Source: Thermophagus sp052400625 | Lineage (GTDB): Bacteria > Bacteroidota > Bacteroidia > Bacteroidales > Marinilabiliaceae | Direction: 5' to 3' (one strand) | DNA: 64,000 nt | NCBI GenBank assembly: GCA_052400625.1 | Contig: JBQTGH010000011.1 | Position numbers and translations under genes: made by a program | Shown: piece after piece, positions 43,027 through 51,412 of the stretch | Numbering within the stretch: position 1 is the stretch's first letter | Layout: every line of letters starts with the position of its first letter | The notes under the pieces: model-generated | The model's input: the letters and a program-made list of their open reading frames with translations, nothing else | The model's database searches: none | What the model was told of the DNA's origin: nothing

Positions 43027-44631
43027 TTAAAGCTGAGGACCAGCAGCTACCAAAGATTTACCTTCTTCGTTGTCAGTGTATTTTTCGAAGTTTTTGATGA
43101 ATTTGGCAGCCAAGTCTTTGGCACGTTTTTCCCATTCTGCAGCATCAGCATAGGTATTCCGGGGATCCAGAATTTCGGTGTTAACACCATCCAAAGCAAC
43201 AGGCACTTCCAGATTGAAAATAGGAATAACTTTGGTTTCGGCTTTTTCGATAGACCCGTCAAGGATACGGTCAATAATTGCTCTGGTATCTTTGATAGAG
43301 ATCCGTTTTCCGGTTCCGTTCCATCCGGTATTTACCAGGTATGCTTCAGCACCGGCAGCTTCCATTCTTTTTACCAGTTCTTCGCCATATTTAGTGGGGT
43401 GAAGAGAAAGGAAAGCTTCTCCGAAACAAGCTGAGAAAGTAGGAACAGGTTCGGTAACTCCACGCTCAGTACCGGCCAGTTTGGCGGTAAATCCGGAGAG
43501 GAAATGGTATTTAGTTTGTTCTGCAGTCAGTTTTGAAACCGGAGGCATAACACCAAAAGCATCCGCAGTCAGGAAAATGACTTTTTTGGCATGTCCTGCT
43601 CTTGAAACCGGCTTAACAATGTTTTGGATGTGATAGATTGGATAAGAAACACGGGTGTTTTCAGTTTTTGAACCGTCGGTGAAATCGACTTTTCCGTTCT
43701 CATCCACTACAACATTTTCCAGCAAAGCGTCGCGCTTAATGGCATTGTAAATATCCGGTTCAGCTTCTTTGTCCAGGTTGATGGTTTTAGCATAACATCC
43801 GCCTTCAAAGTTGAAAACCCCTTCATCATCCCATCCATGTTCGTCATCACCAATCAGTGCACGTTTAGGATCAGTTGACAGCGTGGTTTTTCCTGTTCCT
43901 GACAAACCAAAGAAAATGGCAGTGTCGCCGTCTTTTCCAACATTGGCAGAGCAGTGCATGGCAGCAATGCCACGAAGAGGCAGGTAGTAGTTCATCATGG
44001 CGAACATACCTTTTTTCATTTCACCACCATACCAAGTTCCACCAATAACGTGCATTTTTTCGGTGAGGTTGAACACGGTGAAAACTTCAGAATTTAAACC
44101 ATGTTCTTTCCAGTTTGGATTGGTGGTTTTTGAAGCGTTCAATGAAACGAAGTCGGGTTCACCAAAGTTTTCAAGCTCTTCTTTAGTTGGACGAATAAAC
44201 ATGTTGGTGACGAAATGAGCCTGCCAAGCTACTTCCATAATGAAGCGAATCTTCAGGCGCGTGTCCGGGTTGGCTCCACAAAAGGTATCTACCACATAAA
44301 GTTTTTTACCAGAGAGCTGTTTAACGGCCAAATCTTTCAGGTCGTTCCATACTTCCGGTGAAACAGGTTTATTGTCATTGGGAGCGTGTTCTGTTGTCCA
44401 CCAAATAGTATCTTTAGTGGTATCGTCTTTTACAATGTATTTGTCTTTTGGGGATCTTCCTGTGAAAATACCGGTATCCACAGCAACAGCACCTAATTCG
44501 GTTACCACACCTTTTTCAAAACCTTCCAGTTCAGGACGGGTCTCTTCCTTAAATAACTCTTCATACGAGGGGTTGTGAATAATTTCTTTCACACCGGTAA
44601 TCCCGTACTTGCTCAAATCCAAATTTTGCAT
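43027..44631 (-). CDS. pckA: Phosphoenolpyruvate carboxykinase (ATP)
   Basis: 534 residues, normal for ATP-type PEPCK. The P-loop GLSGTGKTTLS lies at about residues 245-255, the second metal motif IGDDEHGWDDEGVFNFEGGC follows, and IFTGRSPKDKYIV marks the N-terminal part. RVSYPIYHIQNIV and the mobile-loop region are present. It converts oxaloacetate and ATP to phosphoenolpyruvate and CO2, or works in the reverse direction for succinate fermentation in anaerobic Bacteroidota. With pyk at 47291 and tpiA at 37466 the window covers several nodes of central carbon flow. It is monocistronic with a possible promoter at 44691. Confidence 0.98.
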   Translation of the reverse strand: MQNLDLSKYGITGVKEIIHNPSYEELFKEETRPELEGFEKGVVTELGAVAVDTGIFTGRSPKDKYIVKDDTTKDTIWWTTEHAPNDNKPVSPEVWNDLKDLAVKQLSGKKLYVVDTFCGANPDTRLKIRFIMEVAWQAHFVTNMFIRPTKEELENFGEPDFVSLNASKTTNPNWKEHGLNSEVFTVFNLTEKMHVIGGTWYGGEMKKGMFAMMNYYLPLRGIAAMHCSANVGKDGDTAIFFGLSGTGKTTLSTDPKRALIGDDEHGWDDEGVFNFEGGCYAKTINLDKEAEPDIYNAIKRDALLENVVVDENGKVDFTDGSKTENTRVSYPIYHIQNIVKPVSRAGHAKKVIFLTADAFGVMPPVSKLTAEQTKYHFLSGFTAKLAGTERGVTEPVPTFSACFGEAFLSLHPTKYGEELVKRMEAAGAEAYLVNTGWNGTGKRISIKDTRAIIDRILDGSIEKAETKVIPIFNLEVPVALDGVNTEILDPRNTYADAAEWEKRAKDLAAKFIKNFEKYTDNEEGKSLVAAGPQL

Positions 44632-44690
44632 GATTTTGTGTGTTTTAATTAAACTATTGGTAAATTTATTTTATTTGATTTCTAAAGCGC

Positions 44691-44698
44691 CAAAAGTA
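44691..44698 (-). promoter_or_regulatory. Candidate pckA -7 box (TACTTTTG)
   Basis: Read on the minus strand the bases are TACTTTTG, matching TAnnTTTG, 60 bp before the pckA start. No clear TTG stands at the -33 distance. Confidence 0.45.
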
Positions 44699-44950
44699 TA
44701 AAAAAAGCCATTAAAGAAAAATATCTTTAATGTTTTTTTGTCTGAAAATTCACTTTTAACTGCTGAACAGTCATTATCAGGTTCTGGATTTTTTTCTGCC
44801 GGATTTGCTGATTTCTGATTGTTACAAACTGCTTACAGCCGTTTTAAATAGAATTAGTTTAAATTATTGATTGGCGGGCAGTTATTTTTTCAACGCGTAA
44901 AAATATACATTAGGTACCGAAAGAACAACTTAGGATTTGTTATAATATAT

Positions 44951-45019
44951 AAAAAAGTCTTCAATGATTTTGATGTGATGGAACCAACCATCAGCACAAA
45001 ACCTTCTGAAGACTTTTTT
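44951..45019 (-). terminator. Long hairpin downstream of xerD
   Basis: A perfect 13-bp stem, AAAAAAGTCTTCA / TGAAGACTTTTTT (44951-44963 with 45007-45019), encloses a 43-nt loop with its own stem TGATGG/CCATCA. On the minus strand it ends in a T-run. It is 35 bp beyond the xerD stop and 320 bp upstream of pckA. Confidence 0.75.
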
Positions 45020-45053
45020 GTGGTTTGTAAATTAAAATCGCATCAAAGGTTTG

Positions 45054-45965
45054 TTACGACCTTGGATGATACTGAATAATGGTGTTTTTTAGATATTCTT
45101 TATCCAGATGTGTGTAAATTTCAGTGGTAATGATGGATTCATGTCCAAGCATTTCCTGTACAGCCCTTAAATTAGCTCCGCCATCAATGAGATGGGTGGC
45201 AAAGGAGTGGCGGAAAGTATGTGGACTGATGTTTTTTTCCAACCCCAGCTTGCGGGTTATGTTTTTTATAATGGTAAAAATCATTACTCTGGAGAGTTTT
45301 TTGCCGCGGCGATTCAGGAAAAGAATATCCTCATGATCTGGATGAATTCTTAAATTCCGACGATATTCACTTAAGTAAAGATTAATCTCTTTGATGGCTT
45401 TGGTGCTGATAGGTACCAATCGCTCTTTACTTCCCTTTCCTTCAATTTTTACAAAACCCGATTCGAAAAAGAGGTTTGAAATCTTTAGATCGATGAGTTC
45501 TGAGACTCTAAGTCCGCAACTGTAGAGCGTTTCCAAAATGGCTTTGTTGCGTTGACCTTCCGGCTTTTTGGTGTCGACCGCATTGATGATGGTATCAATT
45601 TCCTCTACACTCAGTATCTCCGGTAGTTTTCGACCCACTTTGGGGGTTTCCAATAAAGCGGTGGGATCTTTTTCCACTTTTTCTTCTATCAACAGGTATT
45701 TGTAAAACGATTTAATTCCGCTAATAATCCTAGCTTGGGTACGTGGGCTAATGCCTTTGTCGTTCACCCAAGCAATCATCTCTTTCAGATGGTCCAGTTT
45801 AACTTCTTCAGGGGCTACCTTATAATCCTTCTCTTTTAGGAATTGCACCAATTTGAGAAGATCCGTGATGTAGGCATGGATCGAATTGTCGGAGAGGCCC
45901 TTTTCCAATTTTAAATAATTTCTAAATCCGTTTACTTCTTGTTCCCAATTCATGTCGCTGTTCAT
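45054..45965 (-). CDS. xerD: Tyrosine recombinase XerD
   Basis: 303 residues from 45965; an in-frame ATG four codons later (45953) is equally possible. The SAM-like N-terminal domain precedes the catalytic domain. All expected residues are found: Arg153 (CGLRVSEL), Lys177 (EGKGSKERLVP), His249 and Arg252 (SPHTFRHSFATH), His275 (MLGHESI), and the nucleophile Tyr284 (TTEIYTHL). It resolves chromosome dimers at dif, and the single-copy housekeeping setting next to aroQ argues against a phage or transposon integrase. No dif-like site is seen next to it. Confidence 0.93.
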   Translation of the reverse strand: MNSDMNWEQEVNGFRNYLKLEKGLSDNSIHAYITDLLKLVQFLKEKDYKVAPEEVKLDHLKEMIAWVNDKGISPRTQARIISGIKSFYKYLLIEEKVEKDPTALLETPKVGRKLPEILSVEEIDTIINAVDTKKPEGQRNKAILETLYSCGLRVSELIDLKISNLFFESGFVKIEGKGSKERLVPISTKAIKEINLYLSEYRRNLRIHPDHEDILFLNRRGKKLSRVMIFTIIKNITRKLGLEKNISPHTFRHSFATHLIDGGANLRAVQEMLGHESIITTEIYTHLDKEYLKNTIIQYHPRS

Positions 45966-46696
45966 TTTAAGTGTTCAAAAAAATCAAATTGCTCTAACTG
46001 TTTCTTATCATATTTTGTTTAAAGGTTTTATTATTAACCCAATTCTAATCTCATGTAAATATACAACGCAAAATTGTAAATGTAAATATTAATTCTACTG
46101 TAGATCAGTAATTTGTTTAAGCTTTTTTATGATTGCCTTACAAAAACAGAAACTAACAGGCGTAGTCATTCAATAAATAGACCTAAATAGACTTGGTGGG
46201 GCAGGATTGAAGTTAAACTTATTATAGGCATGTTTCTGTGTCTTAAGGCCTGTGTTAATCTTTGTTGGCCAGCAAAACGCAATCATTTTCATCCCTTGAA
46301 TTTAATCGAAATGTAAGAGGGTGGAGTCAGGTGATTTGATTTGGAATATTCTTCCTTTGACATCTTATTTTATTCTGATTTTCTCTAACCGTCAAAGATT
46401 ATCTTTTTTGTTCATTAGCGCTAAGATAATAATTTATCGGTTAAAAATAAAGATCAGTGAATTAAAAAAATTATTATCGGTTAAAGTCTCTGAACTTTTT
46501 TACGAAAACGCAAATATTGTTTAAAAAAATCGGGATCTCAAAAGAATTTGTAATATATTGTTACGTTTAGCTGGTTTGGATGGCTGTTCGGGTGGAGTAA
46601 ATGGATTGTTTGACAGGTTGTTGTAAAATGTTTTTGCCGTGGTTTTTTATTTTATATTGATATCGTATTTTTGCACCCAAATAAATTGATATTTCA
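45966..46696. other. 731-bp divergent intergenic region between xerD and aroQ
   Basis: AT-rich and without a supported gene; a 67-codon plus-strand frame at 46321-46524 is likely chance. The aroQ -7 box is at 46666-46673. The 46021-46330 part has no strong hairpin that I can see. Confidence 0.55.
46666..46673 (+). promoter_or_regulatory. aroQ promoter -7 box (TATTTTTG)
   Basis: TATTTTTG fits TAnnTTTG exactly and is followed by CACC, as in the rpsA promoter at 60684. It lies 23 bp before the aroQ start. The -33 TTG is not well placed. Confidence 0.55.
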
Positions 46697-47116
46697 ATGA
46701 AAATTCTCATAGTCAATGGACCCAATTTGAATTTATTGGGTGTCCGCGAACCTCAAATGTACGGAAAGGAATCTTTCGAGAATTACCTGGATACTTTACA
46801 AAAAACATTTCCGAATACTCATATTGAGTACTATCAGTCTAATCAGGAAGGGGACTTGATTAATAAAATTCATGAATATGGCTTTTCGGATTTCGGAATT
46901 ATATTAAATGCCGGGGCGTATACACATACTTCTATAGCTCTTGCCGATGCTATTGCAGCCGTGGAGGCGCCGGTAATAGAAGTTCATATATCCAATGTCT
47001 TTAAGCGGGAACATTTCCGGCATCACTCTTTTCTTTCTCCTGTATGTAGGGGGGTAATCTGTGGTTTTGGGCTCGACTCCTATCGGTTGGCCGTTCAGGC
47101 ACTTGTCAATCAGTAA
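46697..47116 (+). CDS. aroQ: Type II 3-dehydroquinate dehydratase
   Basis: 139 residues, near the usual 145-150. The signature VNGPNLNLLGVREPQMYG with the catalytic Tyr22 is at the N-terminus, SNQEGDLINKIHEYG follows, and the active-site His and loop are in APVIEVHISNVFKREHFR. It dehydrates 3-dehydroquinate to 3-dehydroshikimate in the shikimate pathway; type II enzymes form dodecamers. The pyk gene follows 174 bp later on the same strand. Confidence 0.97.
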   Translation: MKILIVNGPNLNLLGVREPQMYGKESFENYLDTLQKTFPNTHIEYYQSNQEGDLINKIHEYGFSDFGIILNAGAYTHTSIALADAIAAVEAPVIEVHISNVFKREHFRHHSFLSPVCRGVICGFGLDSYRLAVQALVNQ

Positions 47117-47290
47117 AAATAAGTTTTAGGGATTTTAATTGGTTTAAAATTATGTAAATCAGATTATTTATTGTGCCTTTGTGTTTTGCATTTTTATTAG
47201 CCAATTGGACGAAATGATCATTTTTTCCGGAAGGCTGTTGAAAAATATAAGGAAGTATTGAGTAATATATATTTTTAAAAATTACAGGGA

Positions 47291-48727
47291 ATGAAGAAAT
47301 TCACCAAAATTGTTGCAACTATTTCAGACAAAAGGTGTGAGGTTGATTTTATTAGGGAACTATTCGATGCCGGGATGAATGTGGCCAGGTTAAATACCGC
47401 CCATCTGGATTTTGATGGTTTAAATAAGATCGTTACTAATATCAGAGAAGTTTCGGATGAAATTGCCATACTGATAGATACTAAAGGGCCGGAAGTGAGA
47501 ACCACCAAATCGGATGAAGATATTGAACTGAAGGCCGGATCGGAGATTCTTCTGATCGGTGATCCTGATGGAAAGACTACCAATGAAAAAATTTGCGTTT
47601 CTTATCCGCTCATTGCCAAAGATGTTTCTGTAGGAACCAATATATTGATAGATGATGGAGAATTAGGGCTGGAAGTTCTTGAAAAAAATAGTGAGGGCTT
47701 AAGATGTAAGGTCCTGAATGATGGGATTCTGGGAAGTCGGAAAAGTGTCAACGTTCCGGGGGTACGTATTAATCTGCCATCGTTAACTTCGCGAGATAAG
47801 GGGTTTATTCTGTATGCCATTGAAAATGATCTGGATTTTATCGCGCATTCTTTTGTAAGGAATAAAGAAGACGTATTAGAAGTTCAAAAAATATTGGATG
47901 AACATGACAGTTTGGTTAAGATAATAGCCAAAATTGAAAATCAGGAGGGGGTAGAAAAGATTGATGAAATTTTGGAACACGTGTACGGCGTAATGGTTGC
48001 CCGTGGTGATTTGGGTATAGAAATTCCACAAGAAAAAATACCGGGTTTGCAGCGTAAGTTGATCCGGAAATGTGTGGAAGCCAAAAAACCAGTTATTGTG
48101 GCCACGCAGATGTTGCACTCCATGATTAGTAATCCTCGACCTACCAGAGCCGAAGTGACCGATGTGGCCAACGCCATTTACTATCGTACCGATGCTATTA
48201 TGCTTAGTGGGGAGACTGCTTATGGGAAATATGCTGTGGAATCTGTAGAAACCATGTCGCGTATTGCAAAAGAAGTGGAGGCGGCTAAAGATAGTCGAAA
48301 TGATATCCCTGTGGATGTGGTAAAACATGATATTACCGCCTATTTGGCCGATACGGCTGTAAAGGCTTCAAAAGAGCTGGATATTAAAGCCGTGTTGACC
48401 GACAGCCTTTCCGGAAAAACGGCCCGATATTTGGCTGCTTTTCGAGGCCCCAATCCGGTTATTGCCCTTTGTTATAATAAGCGTGTTGGTCGTCAGCTGG
48501 CCCTATCTTATGGTGTCTTTCCGGAGTTAACAGAACCGGGAAGGTCAAAAAGCGAAATATTGAGCAATACCCTCCAGCGATTAAAGAAATTCCATACCAT
48601 TAAAAATGATGAGCTGGTGGCTTATCTGGGTGGAAGTTTTGGTATCGGTGGCGGAACTACTTATTTGGAGATTATGACCGTTGGAGGTTTGCTAAAAAAA
48701 CATAATCACTTTGCTTCTAATGAGTAA
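47291..48727 (+). CDS. pyk: Pyruvate kinase
   Basis: 478 residues. Active-site segments are clear: DTKGPEVRTT, the metal- and ADP-binding region with VMVARGDLGIEIPQEK, the pyruvate-kinase signature around IIAKIENQEGVEKI, and MLSGETAYGKYAVESVETM. The C-terminal regulatory domain is complete and ends GGTTYLEIMTVGG. It makes ATP and pyruvate from phosphoenolpyruvate. It uses a usual B-domain layout (about residues 70-165). A terminator lies 33 bp after the stop. Confidence 0.98.
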   Translation: MKKFTKIVATISDKRCEVDFIRELFDAGMNVARLNTAHLDFDGLNKIVTNIREVSDEIAILIDTKGPEVRTTKSDEDIELKAGSEILLIGDPDGKTTNEKICVSYPLIAKDVSVGTNILIDDGELGLEVLEKNSEGLRCKVLNDGILGSRKSVNVPGVRINLPSLTSRDKGFILYAIENDLDFIAHSFVRNKEDVLEVQKILDEHDSLVKIIAKIENQEGVEKIDEILEHVYGVMVARGDLGIEIPQEKIPGLQRKLIRKCVEAKKPVIVATQMLHSMISNPRPTRAEVTDVANAIYYRTDAIMLSGETAYGKYAVESVETMSRIAKEVEAAKDSRNDIPVDVVKHDITAYLADTAVKASKELDIKAVLTDSLSGKTARYLAAFRGPNPVIALCYNKRVGRQLALSYGVFPELTEPGRSKSEILSNTLQRLKKFHTIKNDELVAYLGGSFGIGGGTTYLEIMTVGGLLKKHNHFASNE

Positions 48728-48759
48728 AGGGTAATTTGCCACATCAGTTGTGGAGCTTG

Positions 48760-48802
48760 ATGGCTGTTAATTTTGGGATCGTCAAAGTTGGCAGCCATTT
48801 TT
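48760..48802 (+). terminator. Terminator of pyk
   Basis: The stem ATGGCTG / CAGCCAT (48760-48766 with 48792-48798) is followed by TTTTTG. The loop is long, with partial further pairing, so it is of moderate strength. Confidence 0.55.
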
Positions 48803-48847
48803 GAATGAAAAAAATGAAAAAAATGGAGATTTTCGATGCAATTTTTA

Positions 48848-48877
48848 TTGCAGAATAAAAAAGAACCATTATCTTTG
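48848..48877 (+). promoter_or_regulatory. Promoter of the tRNA-Asp pair
   Basis: TTG (48848-48850) and TATCTTTG (48870-48877) are separated by 19 bp, exactly the Bacteroidota sigma-factor consensus. The box ends 35 bp before the first tRNA. Confidence 0.8.
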
Positions 48878-48912
48878 CAACGCTTTAAAAACAAAGGGAA
48901 GCACATCTTTCC

Positions 48913-48989
48913 GGTCTGGTAGTTCAGTTGGTTAGAATGCCGGCCTGTCACGCCGGAGGTCGCGGGTTCGAGTCCCGTCCAGACCGCCA
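48913..48989 (+). tRNA. tRNA-Asp (GTC), CCA encoded
   Basis: The 7-bp acceptor stem GGTCTGG / CCAGACC encloses a D-arm, an anticodon arm CCGGC-loop-GCCGG with anticodon GTC (48947-48949), and the T-arm CGGGTTCGAGTCCCG. The discriminator G is followed by CCA (48987-48989) in the DNA. Confidence 0.98.
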
Positions 48990-49018
48990 TCGGAAAGTAA
49001 TAAAAACAGACATTTTTA

Positions 49019-49092
49019 GGTCTGGTAGTTCAGCTGGTTAGAATGCCGGCCTGTCACGCCGGAGGTCGCGGGTTCGAGTCCCGTCCAGACCG
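49019..49092 (+). tRNA. tRNA-Asp (GTC), second copy, CCA not encoded
   Basis: It is identical to the first copy over 74 nt except for one base in the D-arm (C instead of T in CAGCTGG). The discriminator G is followed by CAA, so CCA must be added. It is 29 nt after the first copy and probably on the same transcript. Confidence 0.98.
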
Positions 49093-49093
49093 C

Positions 49094-49125
49094 AAAAGAG
49101 TTATCCATCAGGATAGCTCTTTTGT
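49094..49125 (+). terminator. Terminator of the tRNA pair
   Basis: The stem AAAAGAGTTATCC / GGATAGCTCTTTT (49094-49106 with 49111-49123, one G-U pair) has a 4-nt loop and runs into TTGTTGTTTT. Its A-run also allows action on the rsmD transcript from the minus strand. Confidence 0.88.
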
Positions 49126-49169
49126 TGTTTTAAGGGTTTTAGTTTGATTGTTCTAATTGCCTTCGAATA

Positions 49170-49709
49170 TTATTCAAATCTAAAGAAAGAAAAATTGACC
49201 TTTCCATAGTGGCGAGATTGCCAGAAGAATGGGGTATTTTCAAAATTATGGGTAGGACTATGTTCCAAAACAAAAAGACCGTCATCGGTCAGCCATTGTC
49301 CATTCATAACCTTTGGAGGCAACTCTTCTAATTCAGCCAGATTATAGGGAGGATCAGCAAAGATGAAGGTATACTTCTTATCATTCCTTTCCAGATACTT
49401 GAATACATCGGCTTTGATAACTTTAATCTGGTTGTTCAACCCCAATTGTTGAGCGGTTTTCTTGATAAATGAAAAGTGGTTATAGTTTTTTTCGATGGCC
49501 GTAATGGATTCACAACCACGAGATGCAAATTCGTAGGAGATGGCACCTGTGCCACTAAAAAGGTCTAAAACAATCTGCCGATCAAAATCAATGAGGTTAT
49601 TGAGTATGTTGAACAATCCTTCTCTTGCAAGATCGGTCGTAGGTCTGGCTTTGAAGGATGCCGGAGGTGAAAATCTTCTGCCTTTGAGTTGGCCACTTAC
49701 GATACGCAT
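49170..49709 (-). CDS. rsmD: 16S rRNA (guanine966-N2)-methyltransferase
   Basis: 179 residues. The N-terminal MRIVSGQLKGRRFSPP and RPTTDLAREGLFNIL match the RsmD signature, LDLFSGTGAISYEFASRG is the AdoMet site, and FADPPYNLAELEELP carries the (D/N)PPY catalytic motif. It methylates G966 of 16S rRNA. Its start overlaps the end of the DUF3822 gene by 13 bp, so the pair is translationally coupled, an arrangement common in Bacteroidota. Confidence 0.96.
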   Translation of the reverse strand: MRIVSGQLKGRRFSPPASFKARPTTDLAREGLFNILNNLIDFDRQIVLDLFSGTGAISYEFASRGCESITAIEKNYNHFSFIKKTAQQLGLNNQIKVIKADVFKYLERNDKKYTFIFADPPYNLAELEELPPKVMNGQWLTDDGLFVLEHSPTHNFENTPFFWQSRHYGKVNFSFFRFE

Positions 49710-50557
49710 GATGCCATACTTAACAAGTTGTGAAACTGATGTCCCGGGACTTCCTTGAATAGATAGCTGTATTGAAAGCCAGAGGGTAATCCGGGCTGTT
49801 TTACATGTTTAATGTATTTTTCAAGAGTTTTTTTTATGGTGTTAAAATCCGGATGGTGGCCGGTGATTTGGAGCTCTGTTTTTATTGGAGACAGTTGTAG
49901 TTGATCAAAAACAAAAAGAGTGTAGTAAATGAGGTCATTTTCGCCTTTTATGAGAAAAGAGTTGCAAAGCTTGAGGTTGTTGTTCTCTATTACTACCACA
50001 TCAAAATAATCTCGTTGCAAGTTGATTATTAGTTGTGTTTTGCTTGCCCCGGGACGGCTGATGGCTAGTTTGGTCTCAGTCATGGGAACATACTGCTGAA
50101 AAAAAATAGGTCCGGGAAATTGTCTTTGGAAAATAGAGTGAAGATCGGAAGGGATGGCAAAAACATTCCAACCATCTGATAACTTCATTTGTGTGTAGCT
50201 CACCTGATAATTTTCTGGCACCTGGTGGGTGAAATGAAGCCATTGGGAGGCTTCTTCAGGTTTAAAAAGGCCTGATGGGACAATGGTAGAATAACGGGTT
50301 GGTATCAGAATAAATACTCTTCTGAAGGGTAAATTTAGGAGTTCACTTTCATTAAAAAGTTGGTCGGTTAATTGAGGAAGTTCCTTTTTCTTTACAGAAT
50401 TTTTAAAGGCATAATGTCTGAACTGAATGTACTTATTACGCACCGGGTCCAGGGTGGAAAAAGAAAATCCATCCAGGCAGACCTGGATGGATAAAAAATA
50501 TGACGATGAAATATTTGCGTCAAAAGTTTCATCAACGAACGAAAGGTCGGGAACCAT
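49697..50557 (-). CDS. DUF3822 family protein
   Basis: 286 residues. It begins MVPDLSFVDETFDANISSSY and contains LSIQVCLDGFSFSTLDPVRN, IPTRYSTIVPSGLFKPEEAS and PGASKTQLIINLQRDYFDVV, all typical of DUF3822, a Bacteroidota family with an actin/HSP70-like fold. Its role is unknown. The gene lies between a membrane-anchored hypothetical gene (17 bp upstream) and rsmD (overlapping by 13 bp). Confidence 0.9.
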   Translation of the reverse strand: MVPDLSFVDETFDANISSSYFLSIQVCLDGFSFSTLDPVRNKYIQFRHYAFKNSVKKKELPQLTDQLFNESELLNLPFRRVFILIPTRYSTIVPSGLFKPEEASQWLHFTHQVPENYQVSYTQMKLSDGWNVFAIPSDLHSIFQRQFPGPIFFQQYVPMTETKLAISRPGASKTQLIINLQRDYFDVVVIENNNLKLCNSFLIKGENDLIYYTLFVFDQLQLSPIKTELQITGHHPDFNTIKKTLEKYIKHVKQPGLPSGFQYSYLFKEVPGHQFHNLLSMASCVS

Positions 50558-50574
50558 AAGTCAAAAATTTATAT

Positions 50575-51204
50575 TTATTCCCAGTTACCCGCACTGTTGT
50601 TGGCTTCGGTTAATGAACCCACTTTAAGTCCGGGATACTTTTCATAGGCTTCTGCTTCTTCATTCAGGTTAAAAATAAGCTGTCTGTCAAGCCCATTCAG
50701 GAAGATGTCATTATGTACCTTAGCTTCGAATACAGGCACTTCAACACCGGAAGCGGTTTCCAGCGAAGTTGCAGCCATTTCAAACTCTTTGTCTTTGGTA
50801 AAAGGTATAAAGCGTAAAGAGTCGGCAATGAAATTGGTTCCAAAAAGAGAATCTTTGACAGCAATAAAGGATGTATCCCGTTTAATGATCCCCAGTTTAA
50901 GTGCTTTCAACTCTGTCATTCCTTCTGCAATCATGCTGTCAGTCAGACGTCCTTCCATGCGCACCAAAGGCAGAGAATCGGTTTCGACAAAATTGATAAG
51001 CGTGTCAAAGCTACCGGTAAATTTGCCATAAAGGGATTTATACGCTCTTTGGGCTTTTCGAATACCCTGAAGGCGGTCAATTACTTTCTCCTGCCGTGTC
51101 TTAAGGGCTGCTTTAAATCGTACGGGTTTTTGAATACTCTCCCAACACAAGTACCCTAACGTAAGGATGGCAATAGTCAGAATAATCTGGATGGCTGTTT
51201 TCAT
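50575..51204 (-). CDS. Hypothetical membrane-anchored protein
   Basis: 209 residues from the ATG at 51204; a GTG at 51240 is in frame but gives a charged extension in front of the hydrophobic segment. One N-terminal helix (IQIILTIAILTLGYLCWES) is followed by a helical stretch (KTRQEKVIDRLQGIRKAQRA) and a globular C-terminal part. The layout recalls pilin-like or periplasm-facing anchored proteins, but I do not recognise a family. It is the first gene of the minus-strand unit with DUF3822 and rsmD. It is conserved in look rather than low-complexity, so I regard it as a true gene. Confidence 0.75.
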   Translation of the reverse strand: MKTAIQIILTIAILTLGYLCWESIQKPVRFKAALKTRQEKVIDRLQGIRKAQRAYKSLYGKFTGSFDTLINFVETDSLPLVRMEGRLTDSMIAEGMTELKALKLGIIKRDTSFIAVKDSLFGTNFIADSLRFIPFTKDKEFEMAATSLETASGVEVPVFEAKVHNDIFLNGLDRQLIFNLNEEAEAYEKYPGLKVGSLTEANNSAGNWE

Positions 51205-51412
51205 TATTTTTCTGATTTTGATTTTTTGGTTTGAATGCACAAATTTAAAAAAAAATTCAAAGCCCCATTTCTTTCTTTCAAATAATTAAAAAATCTTTGT
51301 CTGTACCTTTCTTTTTTTATTCCTTTGAAAGAAAATTTTGTCAGACAGCCTTTCAAATAAGAATAATTAAGCTTCCAAAATTCAAAAATATATTTCGGGC
51401 AGAAGTGTTGCT

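Larger units (their letters stand above)
44632..45053. other. 422-bp pckA upstream region
   Basis: This region lies between the pckA start and the xerD stop, both minus strand. It contains the candidate pckA -7 box and the large xerD hairpin at 44951-45019. A-rich and T-rich stretches fill the remainder; no gene is seen. Confidence 0.6.

Noticed and set aside
45054..45965. Possible mobile-element integrase
   Set aside because: The tyrosine recombinase has XerD-type length and motifs, with housekeeping neighbours and no attachment-site duplication.
46321..46524. 67-codon plus-strand frame upstream of aroQ
   Set aside because: AT-driven composition (Ile, Lys, Leu, Phe), a non-ATG start context, and no family; treated as chance.
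48706..48990. Minus-strand frame beginning with a peptide like WTGLEPATSGVTGRHSNQLNY
   Set aside because: This is the well-known false protein produced by reading tRNA-Asp on the opposite strand; it overlaps the tRNA gene and the pyk end.
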